64,000 nt of DNA from G963676095 sp963676095 (GTDB lineage Bacteria > Bacteroidota > Bacteroidia > Bacteroidales > Prolixibacteraceae), in contig OY781040.1 of assembly GCA_963676095.1 (NCBI GenBank), forward strand, positions 930,001 through 994,000. The letters run 5' to 3'. This document shows, in pieces, positions 55,456-64,000 of the stretch. How positions within the stretch are numbered: the first letter of the stretch is position 1; each line of letters starts with the position of its first letter. The position numbers were made by a program, and so were the translations under genes. The notes under the pieces are model-generated. The model had not been told where the DNA came from. It did not search any database and saw nothing but the letters and a program-made list of their open reading frames with translations.

Positions 55456-55923
55456 ATGAAATTATTAAAACTTACCGGATTGATCGTTTTAATTGTTTTG
55501 ATAGCAATTCAGTTTTTCCCAGCCAAAGTTAACCAGGGAATAACCGGTTCTCCCGACGATTTCATTACCGGAAATCAAGTTCCCCCCAACATTGCGCATA
55601 TGCTAAAATCGGCATGTTACAATTGCCACAGCAACCAGACGGAATACCCGTGGTACAGTAAAATCCAACCAGTAGGCTGGTTTATCGGGGGCCATATAAA
55701 GGAAGGAAAAGAAGAACTCAACCTCAGTGAGTTTGGTTCTTACCCGGTGGAAAGGCAAAAGCACAAAATTCAATCGATGATCCGCCATATTGAAAAAGGT
55801 GAAATGCCGCTTCCCTCATACAAGCTTATGCATCCGGAAGCCCGGCTGTCCGAAAAAGATAAAACGGACCTGATCTCCTTTCTGAAACAACTCAGCGATG
55901 GACAAGTAACCAACAAACAGTAA
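55456..55923 (+). CDS. Haem-binding domain protein with one CxxCH site
   Basis: The 155-residue protein has a signal anchor (LTGLIVLIVLIAIQFFP) and the haem-binding family pattern: NIAHMLKSACYNCHSNQTEYPWY gives one CYNCH haem c motif, followed by GWFIGGHIKEGKEELNLSEF, and ends with MPLPSYKLMHPEARLSEKDK. It should be a membrane-tethered periplasmic cytochrome. The AraC-type regulator gene starts directly after its stop, so both are co-expressed. Its electron partner is unknown. Confidence 0.88.
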   Translation: MKLLKLTGLIVLIVLIAIQFFPAKVNQGITGSPDDFITGNQVPPNIAHMLKSACYNCHSNQTEYPWYSKIQPVGWFIGGHIKEGKEELNLSEFGSYPVERQKHKIQSMIRHIEKGEMPLPSYKLMHPEARLSEKDKTDLISFLKQLSDGQVTNKQ

Positions 55924-56484
55924 ATGGATATTTACATCAAAAACATGGTTTGCAACCGGTGCATACTGGTCGTTTCCGAAATTTTCAGGGAAGCGGGCAT
56001 TCATGATGCCAATGTACAAATGGGGAAAGTGTCGGCCTCCGGTGAAATTGCCAAAGACAAGCTGGAGGTTATTGAAAAAAAGTTAAACAAGGTTGGTTTC
56101 GAGCTGATCAACGATTCCAAAAGCCGGTTAATTGAACAAATCAAGAAACTGACTATTGACTTTGTGTACAATCACCCGGATAACAGCAAAATTAATTTTT
56201 CTGATTTCTTGTCAGAAAATATGAACCTTGATTACAACTATCTGAGTTCACTTTTTTCGTCAGTAGAAGGCACGACGATTGAAAAACACTTGATCAGCCT
56301 GAAAATAGAACGTGTAAAGGAGCTTCTTGTTTATGACGAAAAAACATTGAGCGAGATTGCCTGGGAGATGGGATACAGCAGCGTAGCTCATTTATCCGGA
56401 CAATTCAAAAAGGTAACCGGGTTTACGCCTTCCTGGTTTAAAAAACTTGGAGAGCAGAAACGAAATTCGATCGATAAAATCTAA
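55924..56484 (+). CDS. AraC-type regulator with N-terminal HMA-like metal-binding domain
   Basis: The 186-residue protein starts MDIYIKNMVCNRCILVV, whose CxxC resembles heavy-metal-associated domains (about 1-65), and continues to a C-terminal AraC helix-turn-helix (about 95-178; LSEIAWEMGYSSVAHLSGQF). Its ATG follows the upstream TAA with no gap. It may sense copper or another soft metal and regulate the haem protein or a metal system; the ligand is inferred from the CxxC. It is shorter than classical AraC regulators. Confidence 0.88.
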   Translation: MDIYIKNMVCNRCILVVSEIFREAGIHDANVQMGKVSASGEIAKDKLEVIEKKLNKVGFELINDSKSRLIEQIKKLTIDFVYNHPDNSKINFSDFLSENMNLDYNYLSSLFSSVEGTTIEKHLISLKIERVKELLVYDEKTLSEIAWEMGYSSVAHLSGQFKKVTGFTPSWFKKLGEQKRNSIDKI

Positions 56485-56580
56485 AAACCTAAAATGTAGA
56501 ATTAGTGTATATTTGCAGAACCCATAACTGATCGTTGCAATGCGGAGAAATATACATCGTTGAATTGAAAACAGGAAAAA

Positions 56581-57351
56581 ATGAAACAGATTAAGAATTC
56601 CGTTATCGTCTTAATAGGGTTATTTCTATCGGCATCAGCCATCATGGCCCAAAGCGATACCACACATACTGCAGAGCCGAAAGGAATTCATAAAAAATAT
56701 AAAATCCCGGAAAAAGACAGTACAAAAATTTTTCAATCAAAGCCGGATAGCACAGGGACCGTGACTGATGCAGATGGTAATGTGTACCACACGATAACAA
56801 TCGGATCTCAGGTATGGATGGTTGAAAATCTGAGAACAACAAAATACAATGATGGTACTGAAATTACACATACGCAAAATGCAAAAAACTGGCAGGCGTC
56901 AAAATCAGGGGCTTATTGTAACTATAATAATTTTTCAAATGCTGACAGTATTGCTGCGTACGGACGGCTGTACAACTGGCATGCAGTGAAAACAGGGAAA
57001 CTCGCACCCAAAGGCTGGCATGTCCCTTCTGATGAGGAATGGGCAACACTGATCGATTCCCTTGGAGGGGAAAGTGTTGCCGGAGGTAAACTAAAAGAAG
57101 CCGGTACCGCCCACTGGGCAAGTCCAAACACCGGTGCGACAAATGAGGCAGGGTTCTGCGCCCTCCCTTCAGGATGCTGCGATTACTACGGATCATTCAG
57201 ATATCTCGCGAATAATTGTTTCTGGTGGAGTTCTACCGGAACAAAGTCCCACCTGGCTATTTACCGAAGCTTAAGCTGTAACCACAACGATTCCAACAGG
57301 GGCGAATTCAGCGGACAGTGCGGTTGCGCCGTACGTTGTGTAAAAGACTAA
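56581..57351 (+). CDS. FISUMP domain-containing secreted protein
   Basis: The 256-residue protein has a signal peptide (about 1-23, FLSASAIMAQS), a polar linker and then the Fibrobacter major paralogous domain (about 58-255): TITIGSQVWMVENLRTTKYN, RLYNWHAVKTGKLAPKGWHV, FWWSSTGTKSHLAIYRSL and GCAVRCVKD. The fold resembles C-type lectin-like surface modules. It stands alone between the AraC-type gene and the receptor operon. Function unknown. Confidence 0.9.
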   Translation: MKQIKNSVIVLIGLFLSASAIMAQSDTTHTAEPKGIHKKYKIPEKDSTKIFQSKPDSTGTVTDADGNVYHTITIGSQVWMVENLRTTKYNDGTEITHTQNAKNWQASKSGAYCNYNNFSNADSIAAYGRLYNWHAVKTGKLAPKGWHVPSDEEWATLIDSLGGESVAGGKLKEAGTAHWASPNTGATNEAGFCALPSGCCDYYGSFRYLANNCFWWSSTGTKSHLAIYRSLSCNHNDSNRGEFSGQCGCAVRCVKD

Positions 57352-57450
57352 AAAAACGGTTCATCACGATAATCCGACAGTCCGGCTGCTTTTTTTTTGA
57401 AAGATCAGTCGCCTGCTTCAATTTTGGATCGTAATTAAAACGATCTGAAA

Positions 57451-59613
57451 ATGACAAAGCGTATTATCATGGGCATCCTGGCTTGTCTTTGTTCTCTAAA
57501 TACTTTTTCGCAAACCGTGATCACCGGGATAGTCCGCCAGGGAAACGGGGAAACCCTGCCAGGCGCGAATGCCTATCTTGAAGGGACATATGACGGAGGA
57601 ACAAGCAATGAAAAAGGAGTCTTTCGTTTCAGAACAACAAAAAACGGGACACAGTTGCTGCGGGTCGGGTTCATGGGATATGAGCCATTTACGCAAAAAA
57701 TTGAGTTGAAGGGGGATACGGTCAGGGTTAATGTGAAGCTTAAGGAAGCATTTAATGTTCTCAATGCCGTGACCATCACTGCCGGGACATTCGAGGCCGG
57801 AGATAAAAGGCAGGCTGTTACCATCAGCCCGCTTGATATGCTGACCACGGCAGGAGCAGATGGCGACATTTACGGGGCATTACAGTCCCTGCCGGGAACA
57901 GTAACGAACGGCGAATCGGGACGGTTATTCGTAAAAGGCGGAGACAGCGACGAATCACAAACCTATATTGACGGGGCACTGGTTTTTGTTCCATACAATT
58001 CATCAGCCCCCAACCTTTCAACACGGGGCCGCTTCAGCCCGTTCATGTTTAAGGGAACTGTTTTCAGTACCGGCGGATATTCTGCGGAATACGGACAGGC
58101 CCTTTCTTCTGTTTTGCTGCTCAACACGAAAGATATGCCTGAGGGCGATCAGCTCGACCTGTCGCTCCTGTCGATCGGGGCTGAAATAGCGGGAACAAAA
58201 TGCTGGAAAGACGGGGCACTGACCGCAACACTCGATTACAAAAACCTGGCCCCCTACATGAGCCTGATCAAACAAAATTACGAATGGACCGATGCTCCCA
58301 AGTCAGGGCAGGGAGCACTAAGTTTGCGTCAAAAGACCGGGAAAAACGGCATATTGAAGTTGTATTCATCCTTCGACCAAAGTGACTTTACCATACAACA
58401 GACCGATCTTGACGAGGGTGCGGATATCAATTATCACCTGAAAAACGACAATTACTTTACCGATGTTTCATGGAGTACAAGGATTACAAAGAAAATGGGC
58501 ATGAATATGGCCACATACTTCACCTGGAACAGGGACAGCATATTATACGGTCAAACGACTGAGAAAGAGCAGACAACAGGTATCTTCGTGAAGGATGTTT
58601 TCTCTTATTCATTTACTGACAAAATCATGCTCAAATTCGGAGGGGAATGGCAATCAAAGTTCTTCAGGCAAACAGCTTGGTTACCCGGCGAAAATCATGA
58701 CAACAGTTTTACCAGCAATAACTGGTCTGTTTTTTCAGAAGCCCAGCTATATGCTTCATCAAGATTTGTAACGCGAATCGGTGGGCGTGCTGAATACTCG
58801 GCATACCTGGACAACCTTAAATTTTCGCCACGCCTATCGACAGCATACAAAATCTCAGACAATACCCAATTATCTGCTGCATATGGCTGGTTCTTCCAGG
58901 AACCGGTCAAGGACTATCTGCTTTACTCGAATAAACTGAAACAGGAACGGGCAGACCATTACACACTTACTTTTTTGTCTTCGCTTGAAAAGCGGACAAT
59001 CCGGGCTGAACTTTATTACAAAAAATACAGGGACCTGGCCAAACTGGACGGAGAATTTTATCTTCCTCAAAGCTATAACAACAACGGCTATGGCTATGCA
59101 AAAGGGATGGACTTTTTCTGGCGCGACAAACAGACAATCCCGAATGGCGACTACTGGATTTCCTATTCATTCCTGGATACCAAACGGAATTATCGTGATT
59201 ATCCGGTCGAAGCGGTACCGACATTTGCCAGCAGGCATAATCTGTCAGTTGTTTATAAGCAGTGGTTTGGCGGACTTCGATCATTGCTGGGAATAAATGC
59301 ACAATATGCATCGCCCCGGGTATATAACAACCCGAATTCTCCGGTATTCAACGGAGAAAAAATGCCTCCTTACCGCACTGTTGATATAAGCTGGAGTTTT
59401 CTGTACCGGCAAAATATCATCATCTACGGGGCAGTGACCAATGTTCCTGGTTTCAAAAACGAATACGGAAGGCGTTACAGCGATACCCCCGGAACAGACG
59501 GAACATATTCCTCAGCAGCAATTCTCCCCGGCTCGTCACGTTTTGTTGTACTGGCCTGCTTTATCACGCTTTCCAGGAAAGGAGACGCCAACCAGCTGGA
59601 TAAAATCGAATAA
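57451..59613 (+). CDS. TonB-dependent receptor with carboxypeptidase-regulatory-like N-terminal domain
   Basis: The 720-residue protein has a signal peptide (about 1-21), a CarboxypepD-reg-like domain (about 25-95; GETLPGANAYLEGTYDGGTS), a plug (about 110-230) and an outer-membrane barrel. The plug lacks the usual VEVxRGP signature and instead has DGALVFVPYNSSAPNLSTRG. It lacks STN and has no SusD partner. A TPR-like protein gene follows 48 bp later, then a two-component system, so ligand sensing and uptake may be linked. Substrate unknown. Confidence 0.88.
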   Translation: MTKRIIMGILACLCSLNTFSQTVITGIVRQGNGETLPGANAYLEGTYDGGTSNEKGVFRFRTTKNGTQLLRVGFMGYEPFTQKIELKGDTVRVNVKLKEAFNVLNAVTITAGTFEAGDKRQAVTISPLDMLTTAGADGDIYGALQSLPGTVTNGESGRLFVKGGDSDESQTYIDGALVFVPYNSSAPNLSTRGRFSPFMFKGTVFSTGGYSAEYGQALSSVLLLNTKDMPEGDQLDLSLLSIGAEIAGTKCWKDGALTATLDYKNLAPYMSLIKQNYEWTDAPKSGQGALSLRQKTGKNGILKLYSSFDQSDFTIQQTDLDEGADINYHLKNDNYFTDVSWSTRITKKMGMNMATYFTWNRDSILYGQTTEKEQTTGIFVKDVFSYSFTDKIMLKFGGEWQSKFFRQTAWLPGENHDNSFTSNNWSVFSEAQLYASSRFVTRIGGRAEYSAYLDNLKFSPRLSTAYKISDNTQLSAAYGWFFQEPVKDYLLYSNKLKQERADHYTLTFLSSLEKRTIRAELYYKKYRDLAKLDGEFYLPQSYNNNGYGYAKGMDFFWRDKQTIPNGDYWISYSFLDTKRNYRDYPVEAVPTFASRHNLSVVYKQWFGGLRSLLGINAQYASPRVYNNPNSPVFNGEKMPPYRTVDISWSFLYRQNIIIYGAVTNVPGFKNEYGRRYSDTPGTDGTYSSAAILPGSSRFVVLACFITLSRKGDANQLDKIE

Positions 59614-59661
59614 TTGTAACCGGATGTGCCTCAAAGCCATAAATATTTAATAATCAAAATC

Positions 59662-60306
59662 ATGAAAAAGTCAATTTTGTTTGTTTCCGTGTTTTTGTAC
59701 AGCCTTGTTCTAAATGCCCAAAAACCAGATTTTCTCCAGGCTATGGGCGAAGCGCTCAGCCAGTTTGCGACAGCAAAAAGTGTAAGCGATATGCAGGAAC
59801 TTGGCAATAAATTCCAGGTGATTGCCAGCGCGGAACCGGATCAGTGGTTACCTCTGTATTATCATGCAGAATGCTATATCCTGATGAGTTTTATGGAACA
59901 AGCCGACGCCGGTGCAAAAAGGGACAGTTACCTGGACGAAGCAGAGAACGCGGTCAATAAGCTATTAAAGATGGCCCCGAATGAAGCGGAAGTATATGTC
60001 CTTCAAGCCTTTTATTATACTGGCCGGCTTGTCATAAACCCCATGGAACGGGGGCAGGAATACAGCCGGCTTTCGGGTGAGGCCACAGGAAAAGCCCTGG
60101 AATTGGATCCTTCCAATCCCCGGGCACAACTAATGAAGTTACAAATGGAAATCGGGTCTGCCCGTTTCATGGGAAAGGACCCAAAATCGTTCTGTCCGCA
60201 AGCCAAAGAATTGCTGGCCAAATGGGACAATATCAAACCGAAATCCCCGATTTATCCGAATTGGGGGAAAGACCAGCTCGAAGGCATTATAAAAAACTGC
60301 GAATAA
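59662..60306 (+). CDS. Secreted TPR-like protein of unknown function
   Basis: The 214-residue protein read from the ATG at 59662 has a signal peptide (SILFVSVFLYSLVLNAQ) and helical hairpins resembling TPR repeats (YLDEAENAVNKLLKMAPNEAE, GEATGKALELDPSNPRAQLM split over two repeats). I chose 59662 over 59626 because the signal peptide begins there. It follows the TonB receptor and precedes the kinase gene by 50 bp; it may belong to the same unit. Confidence 0.8.
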   Translation: MKKSILFVSVFLYSLVLNAQKPDFLQAMGEALSQFATAKSVSDMQELGNKFQVIASAEPDQWLPLYYHAECYILMSFMEQADAGAKRDSYLDEAENAVNKLLKMAPNEAEVYVLQAFYYTGRLVINPMERGQEYSRLSGEATGKALELDPSNPRAQLMKLQMEIGSARFMGKDPKSFCPQAKELLAKWDNIKPKSPIYPNWGKDQLEGIIKNCE

Positions 60307-60355
60307 AACGGTTATAGATTAATCTTATCTTTACGAAAAATTAATCAGATAAACA

Positions 60356-61402
60356 ATGAATAATATTCCCGGGATAAAGCATTATAAATTCTCGTTCAGC
60401 AGTTTTCTACTGGCGAATATACTTCTGAGCATTCTGATCACCCTTATATTCATATCAGGTTCCCTTGAAAACTGGAAATCCTTTTTCATCAGTTTCATCT
60501 GGTCATTTACAATTTCTGTAACAATATGGAGTGGCTCTATCCTGATCAGCCAACAACTTGACAGAATGGTCAGTTGGGCAAAATATCCGGTATCCCGTTC
60601 CATCCTGGGTATTATCGTCCTGGGAATTTATTCAGTAACCGCATTCATCCTGGTAAAATATCTGCTGTATTTCACCTTTCACGGAAAATTCCCGTCCGAC
60701 GCCTGGCATTTCATAGCCGGTTCGAGTATTATGACGATTGCGATATCGCTTTATATATCGCTGACATTTACTGCCATCGGATTCTTTAGGGCATGGAAAA
60801 AGGAAACCGTAAATTCTGAAAAATTAAAAGCAGAGATGATGGCCTATAAATACGAGTCGTTACGAAACCAGATCAATCCTCATTTTTTGTTTAACAGCCT
60901 GAATGTACTGAGCGAACTGGTATATGACAATCAGGAGCTGGCGGTAAAATTCATCAGGCAGTTAAGCGATTTGTTCCGTTATGTGCTTGACAGCAGGGAC
61001 AGGGAACTGGTACCGCTCAGCGAGGAATTGGGATTTATGGAATCTTACATTTTTTTGCTGAAAATACGTTTTGAAGGCAAGCTGAACATTAAAACGGACG
61101 TCGAAGCACAAGCAAATGATTATCTCATTCCCATGACGTTACAGCTTTTGATTGAAAATGCAGTAAAACACAATGAGGTCTCAGCAGCATTTCCGTTATG
61201 GATCTCCATACGTAAAAAGAATGGGGCCATCGAAGTCGAGAATAACCTTCAACCCAAAAACGTCGGAGAAAACTCAAAAAAAACAGGATTAAAAAACCTG
61301 ATGCAGCAATATGCTTTCTTTTCGGATCATACTGTTGAAGTCCTGTCTTCAGGAGCTACGTTTCTGGTACGTGTCCCCATCCTAAAATCAGCTGAACGAT
61401 GA
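60356..61402 (+). CDS. LytS-like sensor histidine kinase
   Basis: The 348-residue protein has four predicted transmembrane helices (about 15-150), then a His_kinase domain with the H-box SLRNQINPHFLFNSLNVL (about 172-190) and the ATP-site blocks LIENAVKHNE and TGLKNLMQQYAFF. This is the YehU/LytS type. It overlaps the response regulator by 4 bp (atga), the usual coupling. Signal sensed is unknown; membrane helices suggest a membrane-borne cue. Confidence 0.93.
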   Translation: MNNIPGIKHYKFSFSSFLLANILLSILITLIFISGSLENWKSFFISFIWSFTISVTIWSGSILISQQLDRMVSWAKYPVSRSILGIIVLGIYSVTAFILVKYLLYFTFHGKFPSDAWHFIAGSSIMTIAISLYISLTFTAIGFFRAWKKETVNSEKLKAEMMAYKYESLRNQINPHFLFNSLNVLSELVYDNQELAVKFIRQLSDLFRYVLDSRDRELVPLSEELGFMESYIFLLKIRFEGKLNIKTDVEAQANDYLIPMTLQLLIENAVKHNEVSAAFPLWISIRKKNGAIEVENNLQPKNVGENSKKTGLKNLMQQYAFFSDHTVEVLSSGATFLVRVPILKSAER

Positions 61403-62148
61403 ATGTCATTATTCTGGAAGACGAACCCCGCGCAGCCAGCCACCTGGAACGATTGCTTAACAATATCGATCCTAATATCACAGTAGTTGCCCGCCTCGAA
61501 TCGGTAAGGGAAGGTATTCAATTCCTAAAAAGCAAGACTGAGCCCGATCTGATCTTTTCAGATATCCAGCTCGCCGACGGGTTAAGTTTCGAAATTTACA
61601 ATCAAGTGCCAGTCCGTTGTCCTATTATCTTTACAACAGCGTATGATCAGTATGCCATTGAAGCCTTCAGAACCAATGGCATCGATTATTTACTGAAGCC
61701 GATTGAAGAAAGCAGGCTCCGTCAGGCTATTGAAAAAGCTCTCCATTTTACGCCGGGGCTGGTACTGGATAAACTATTGTCCATAAGCAATGGACTCAAT
61801 CAAAAAACATATAAATCAAGATTTCTGGTAAAAGTCGGCGATAAAATTAAAAGTATCCCTGTTGAAGAAATCCGTGCTTTTTACAGCCAGGAAAAAGCGA
61901 CCTATATCCTGGCCGGCAACAGCAGAAGTTTCGCAGTCGATTATTCCCTGGATCAGTTAGAGGCAATGCTCGACCCCGGAAAATATTTTCGCATCAACCG
62001 GAAGTATATTGTTTCGGTCGATGTTTGCACAAACATTGTGGCATGGACCAATTCCCGGCTTCGCCTTAAGATTGAAGGGATTGACGATCCCGGCATCATT
62101 GTTGCCAGGGAAAGGGTCCAGGATTTTAAAGACTGGCTGGACAGATAG
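61399..62148 (+). CDS. LytTR-type response regulator
   Basis: The 249-residue protein has a receiver domain (about 1-118) with the acidic start VIILEDEP, the phosphorylated Asp in LIFSDIQLADG (near 55) and the Lys in GIDYLLKPIEE. A LytTR DNA-binding domain follows (about 140-245; KYFRINRKYIVSVDVCTNIV). It overlaps the kinase gene by 4 bp. Targets may include the receptor operon upstream; this is inferred from position. Confidence 0.94.
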   Translation: MNVIILEDEPRAASHLERLLNNIDPNITVVARLESVREGIQFLKSKTEPDLIFSDIQLADGLSFEIYNQVPVRCPIIFTTAYDQYAIEAFRTNGIDYLLKPIEESRLRQAIEKALHFTPGLVLDKLLSISNGLNQKTYKSRFLVKVGDKIKSIPVEEIRAFYSQEKATYILAGNSRSFAVDYSLDQLEAMLDPGKYFRINRKYIVSVDVCTNIVAWTNSRLRLKIEGIDDPGIIVARERVQDFKDWLDR

Positions 62149-62225
62149 ACAACTCAACTACCTTAACGAAAAGTAAAGTTTCCTTTAAAAAGCAGCATAT
62201 GAACTTTTGCAATTAAAACAATTTG

Positions 62226-62233
62226 TATTTTTG
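62226..62233 (+). promoter_or_regulatory. ribB: -7 box of the ribB transcript
   Basis: TATTTTTG matches TAnnTTTG and lies just upstream of the FMN aptamer at 62242, so the aptamer starts near the transcript's 5' end. A TTTTG at 62205-62209 could be the -33 element. Confidence 0.55.
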
Positions 62234-62241
62234 CTGAAGTT

Positions 62242-62354
62242 TTCTTCGGGGCAGGGTGCAATCCCCTACCGGCGGTATAGTCCGCGAATCTGCTAAGGCA
62301 GACCGATCCGGTGAAATTCCGGGACCGACAGTAACAGTCTGGATGAGAGAAGAA
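62242..62354 (+). ncRNA. FMN riboswitch (RFN element)
   Basis: The aptamer has the RFN core: tcttcggggcagggtgcaat, the ccggcggtatagtccgcga block, gaccgatccggtgaaattcc and the closing gatgagagaagaa. The P1 stem pairs ttcttc (62242-62247) with gaagaa (62349-62354). Downstream, aggtaaaacc (62412-62421) can pair with ggttttcct (62425-62433), followed by tctttt, which looks like the expression platform. It should turn off ribB when FMN is high. Confidence 0.95.
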
Positions 62355-62481
62355 ACAGCGTCAGTGACCTTTCAAAAAAAGCAGTAAGGTTGAACAGTTC
62401 AGCCGGCTCTTAGGTAAAACCGGAGGTTTTCCTGCTGTTCTCTTTTCGTACTAAAGAACCTGCCCCGGTAATATTTTTAAC

Positions 62482-63168
62482 ATGAAACAAATTAAATCGC
62501 TTCAGGATTTTGGATCGGATTCCAAAGAAAGGGTACAGCGTGCTATCGGTATGCTTCAGGCAGGAAAAGGTATTTTGCTCGTTGATGATGAAGACAGGGA
62601 AAACGAAGGGGACCTGATTTATTCAGCAGCCATGGTTACAGAAAAAGACATGGCCCTCATGATCAGGGAATGCAGTGGGATTGTCTGCCTTTGCCTCACT
62701 CCGGAGAAAGCAAATGAATTAGGATTAAGACAAATGGTCGGGGAAAACACGAGTAAAAATAAAACAGCCTTTACCATTTCGATAGAAGCAAGGGAGGGCG
62801 TAACTACCGGCGTTTCCGCAAAAGACAGGGTACGAACGATAAAAGCGGCAGTCGCTCCCGCCGCAAAACCTTCAGACCTGGCACATCCCGGACACGTTTT
62901 TCCCCTTACCGGAAGGCCCGGCGGTGTATTTGAACGGAATGGCCACACTGAAGGAAGTATCGACCTCGTAAAACTGGCAGGGCTGGGAGATGCGGCCATA
63001 TTGAGCGAACTAACCAACGAAGACGGGACAATGGCCCGGCTGCCGGAAATCATGGCTTTCGCAGAAAAACACCAGATGACCGTTGTTACAATTGAAGATA
63101 TTATCCTGTATCGCAAAATTACCGAGGGTAAAAAAGAAGGTTACATCGCAAAAAAAATCTGTAACTAA
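62482..63168 (+). CDS. ribB: 3,4-dihydroxy-2-butanone-4-phosphate synthase
   Basis: The 228-residue protein carries the DHBP synthase blocks: GILLVDDEDRENEGDLIYSA (metal and substrate site) near residue 33, CSGIVCLCLTPEKANEL, TTGVSAKDRVRTI and the HVFPLTGRPGGVFERNGHTE block. It makes the four-carbon precursor of riboflavin from ribulose 5-phosphate. It is RibB alone, without the fused RibA domain common in other bacteria. The FMN riboswitch directly upstream fits this role. Confidence 0.97.
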   Translation: MKQIKSLQDFGSDSKERVQRAIGMLQAGKGILLVDDEDRENEGDLIYSAAMVTEKDMALMIRECSGIVCLCLTPEKANELGLRQMVGENTSKNKTAFTISIEAREGVTTGVSAKDRVRTIKAAVAPAAKPSDLAHPGHVFPLTGRPGGVFERNGHTEGSIDLVKLAGLGDAAILSELTNEDGTMARLPEIMAFAEKHQMTVVTIEDIILYRKITEGKKEGYIAKKICN

Positions 63169-63219
63169 TCCCTCCAACAGAACTGGTTACAGAATTTCAG
63201 ATTAAAAAAATCAGTCCGC

Positions 63220-64000
63220 CTAACAAACAAATGATTTGGCCTTTTCGATAGCTGCCTGGATCCCGGTCACATCCTTTCCCCCTGCAGTAGCAAAAAATGG
63301 CTGACCACCTCCGTTTCCCCCCATTTCCTTTGCAGCTTCACGTATAATCTGCCCGGCATTCAGTTTTTTCTCCTTTACCAGGTTATCCGAGATCATGATC
63401 GTAAGACTGGGCCTGCCCCCTATTTCAGCGCCTAACACCAGGAACAGGTTGTCGATCTCCCCTTTAAGCTGAAAAGCCAGGTCTTTTATAGACGGGGCAG
63501 AATCCAAAGCTACTTTCTCTGCAATAACATTCACTCCGTTCTGCAAACTGACCTTTTTCTTCAGGTCATTTTTTACCACTGTAGCAGCTTCTTTCCCGAA
63601 GTTTTCTATTAACTTTTTCAGTTTCAGGTTTTCATCCAGAAGATCTGAAACAGATTTCTTCAGGTTCCGCGCATTGTTGAGTAAAGCCCTTGTTTCCTGC
63701 AACTCTTCCATGTTCTCATTGAGATAAGTCTCTGCCTTGTCCGCCGTTAATGCTTCAATACGCCTTACTCCTGCAGAGACAGCACTTTCGGCAGTAATTA
63801 CAAAATACCCGACCTGCCCGGTGGCGGGCACGTGTGTCCCTCCGCAAAGTTCAACCGATTCCCCAAACCGGATCACCCTGACCTTATCGCCGTATTTTTC
63901 ACCGAACAAAGCAATAGCGCCTAAATCCTTCGCCTGGTCGAAAGGAACATCAAGTAATTCTTCCCGGACAATGTTCTGCCGGATCAATTCATTCACCCGC
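63220..64000 (-). CDS. alaS: Alanyl-tRNA synthetase, C-terminal part (5' partial)
   Basis: The frame runs off the right edge, so only about 260 C-terminal residues are present. The part contains the editing-site block VELCGGTHVPATGQVGYF and the end of the editing domain (VSAGVRRIEALTAD), then a helical linker (about 40-140 residues from the edge) and the C-Ala/DHHA1 domain (SLTIMISDNLVKEKKL, GGNGGGQPFFATAGGKD). The enzyme charges tRNA-Ala and clears mischarged Ser and Gly. It converges with ribB with 51 bp between. Confidence 0.96.
   Translation of the reverse strand, partial: RVNELIRQNIVREELLDVPFDQAKDLGAIALFGEKYGDKVRVIRFGESVELCGGTHVPATGQVGYFVITAESAVSAGVRRIEALTADKAETYLNENMEELQETRALLNNARNLKKSVSDLLDENLKLKKLIENFGKEAATVVKNDLKKKVSLQNGVNVIAEKVALDSAPSIKDLAFQLKGEIDNLFLVLGAEIGGRPSLTIMISDNLVKEKKLNAGQIIREAAKEMGGNGGGQPFFATAGGKDVTGIQAAIEKAKSFVC

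Noticed and set aside
57352..57450. T-run terminator near 57390
   Set aside because: The T-run is clear, but no stable stem could be drawn before it.

Overview
The window looks like a piece of a Bacteroidota chromosome, most likely a saccharolytic member of the Bacteroidales. Evidence seen in the sequence: two SusC/SusD pairs, FecR/ECF-sigma regulation with an STN-domain SusC, a one-component beta-propeller/Y_Y_Y/LuxR-type regulator, FISUMP and GH144 proteins, several TonB-dependent receptors, and promoter -7 boxes of the TAnnTTTG type. Shine-Dalgarno motifs are largely absent. Both ends are cut inside genes: a GH10 xylanase on the left and alaS on the right.

Layout. 1-1.6 kb: GH10 xylanase whose catalytic domain carries nearly identical tandem inserted binding modules. 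1.7-3.1 kb: DUF2490 and DUF4956 genes (minus). 3.7-6.5 kb: an internally deleted relic of a MacB-type permease, then an intact paralogue. 6.5-8.2 kb: an S23/four-helix-bundle gene inside AT-rich inverted terminal repeats, an AbiEi/AbiEii-type pair with a frameshifted toxin, and a truncated copy of the four-helix element. 8.2-9.7 kb: ECF sigma locus. 9.8-10.3 kb: HU-like protein behind three phased palindromes. 10.4-12.8 kb: AraC/GyrI regulator and convergent DHA2 exporter. 13.3-23.5 kb: ECF sigma, FecR, STN-SusC, SusD, TlpA-like thioredoxin and alpha/beta hydrolase. 23.7-33.4 kb: a minus-strand polysaccharide utilization locus (SusC, SusD, two GH144 endo-beta-1,2-glucanase-like lipoproteins, GH3), with its probable regulator divergent at 33.7-36.5 kb. 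36.6 kb: aldo/keto reductase relic. 37.2-42.9 kb: Fe-S membrane protein, ferredoxin-type aldo/keto reductase, a DUF1893-TonB receptor fusion and an ECF-type S component. 43-46.2 kb: PEGA lipoprotein, an IS4-family element with its target duplication, a second truncated four-helix element, a dispersed repeat, yjdI-yjdJ-like genes and a MITE-like element. 46.3-51.5 kb: RND tripartite efflux operon. 51.5-52.4 kb: repeat-rich intergenic DNA with two 22-bp-period arrays. 52.4-55 kb: large secreted glycosidase-like protein and a SusD relic. 55.4-62.1 kb: haem-binding protein plus HMA-AraC regulator, FISUMP protein, TonB receptor, TPR-like protein and a LytS/LytTR two-component system. 62.2-63.2 kb: FMN riboswitch and ribB. 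63.2-64 kb: alaS 3' end.

How the genes fit together. The central locus is coherent as a beta-1,2-glucan (sophoran) system: SusC/D import, surface GH144 endo-glucanases and a periplasmic GH3 beta-glucosidase, probably controlled by the divergent regulator acting on a near-perfect 26-bp palindrome between them. The 13-23 kb locus is a classic transmembrane signalling circuit, but with redox/hydrolase cargo and no glycosidases. The least ordinary signals are the four-helix-bundle element family (one full-length and two similarly truncated copies with shared terminal repeats), the DUF1893-TonB receptor fusion, the 22-bp-period arrays, the phased operator cluster at the HU-like gene, and a dispersed repeat able to form three hairpins. 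Assignments rest on reading the sequence and recall of families; no database search was run.
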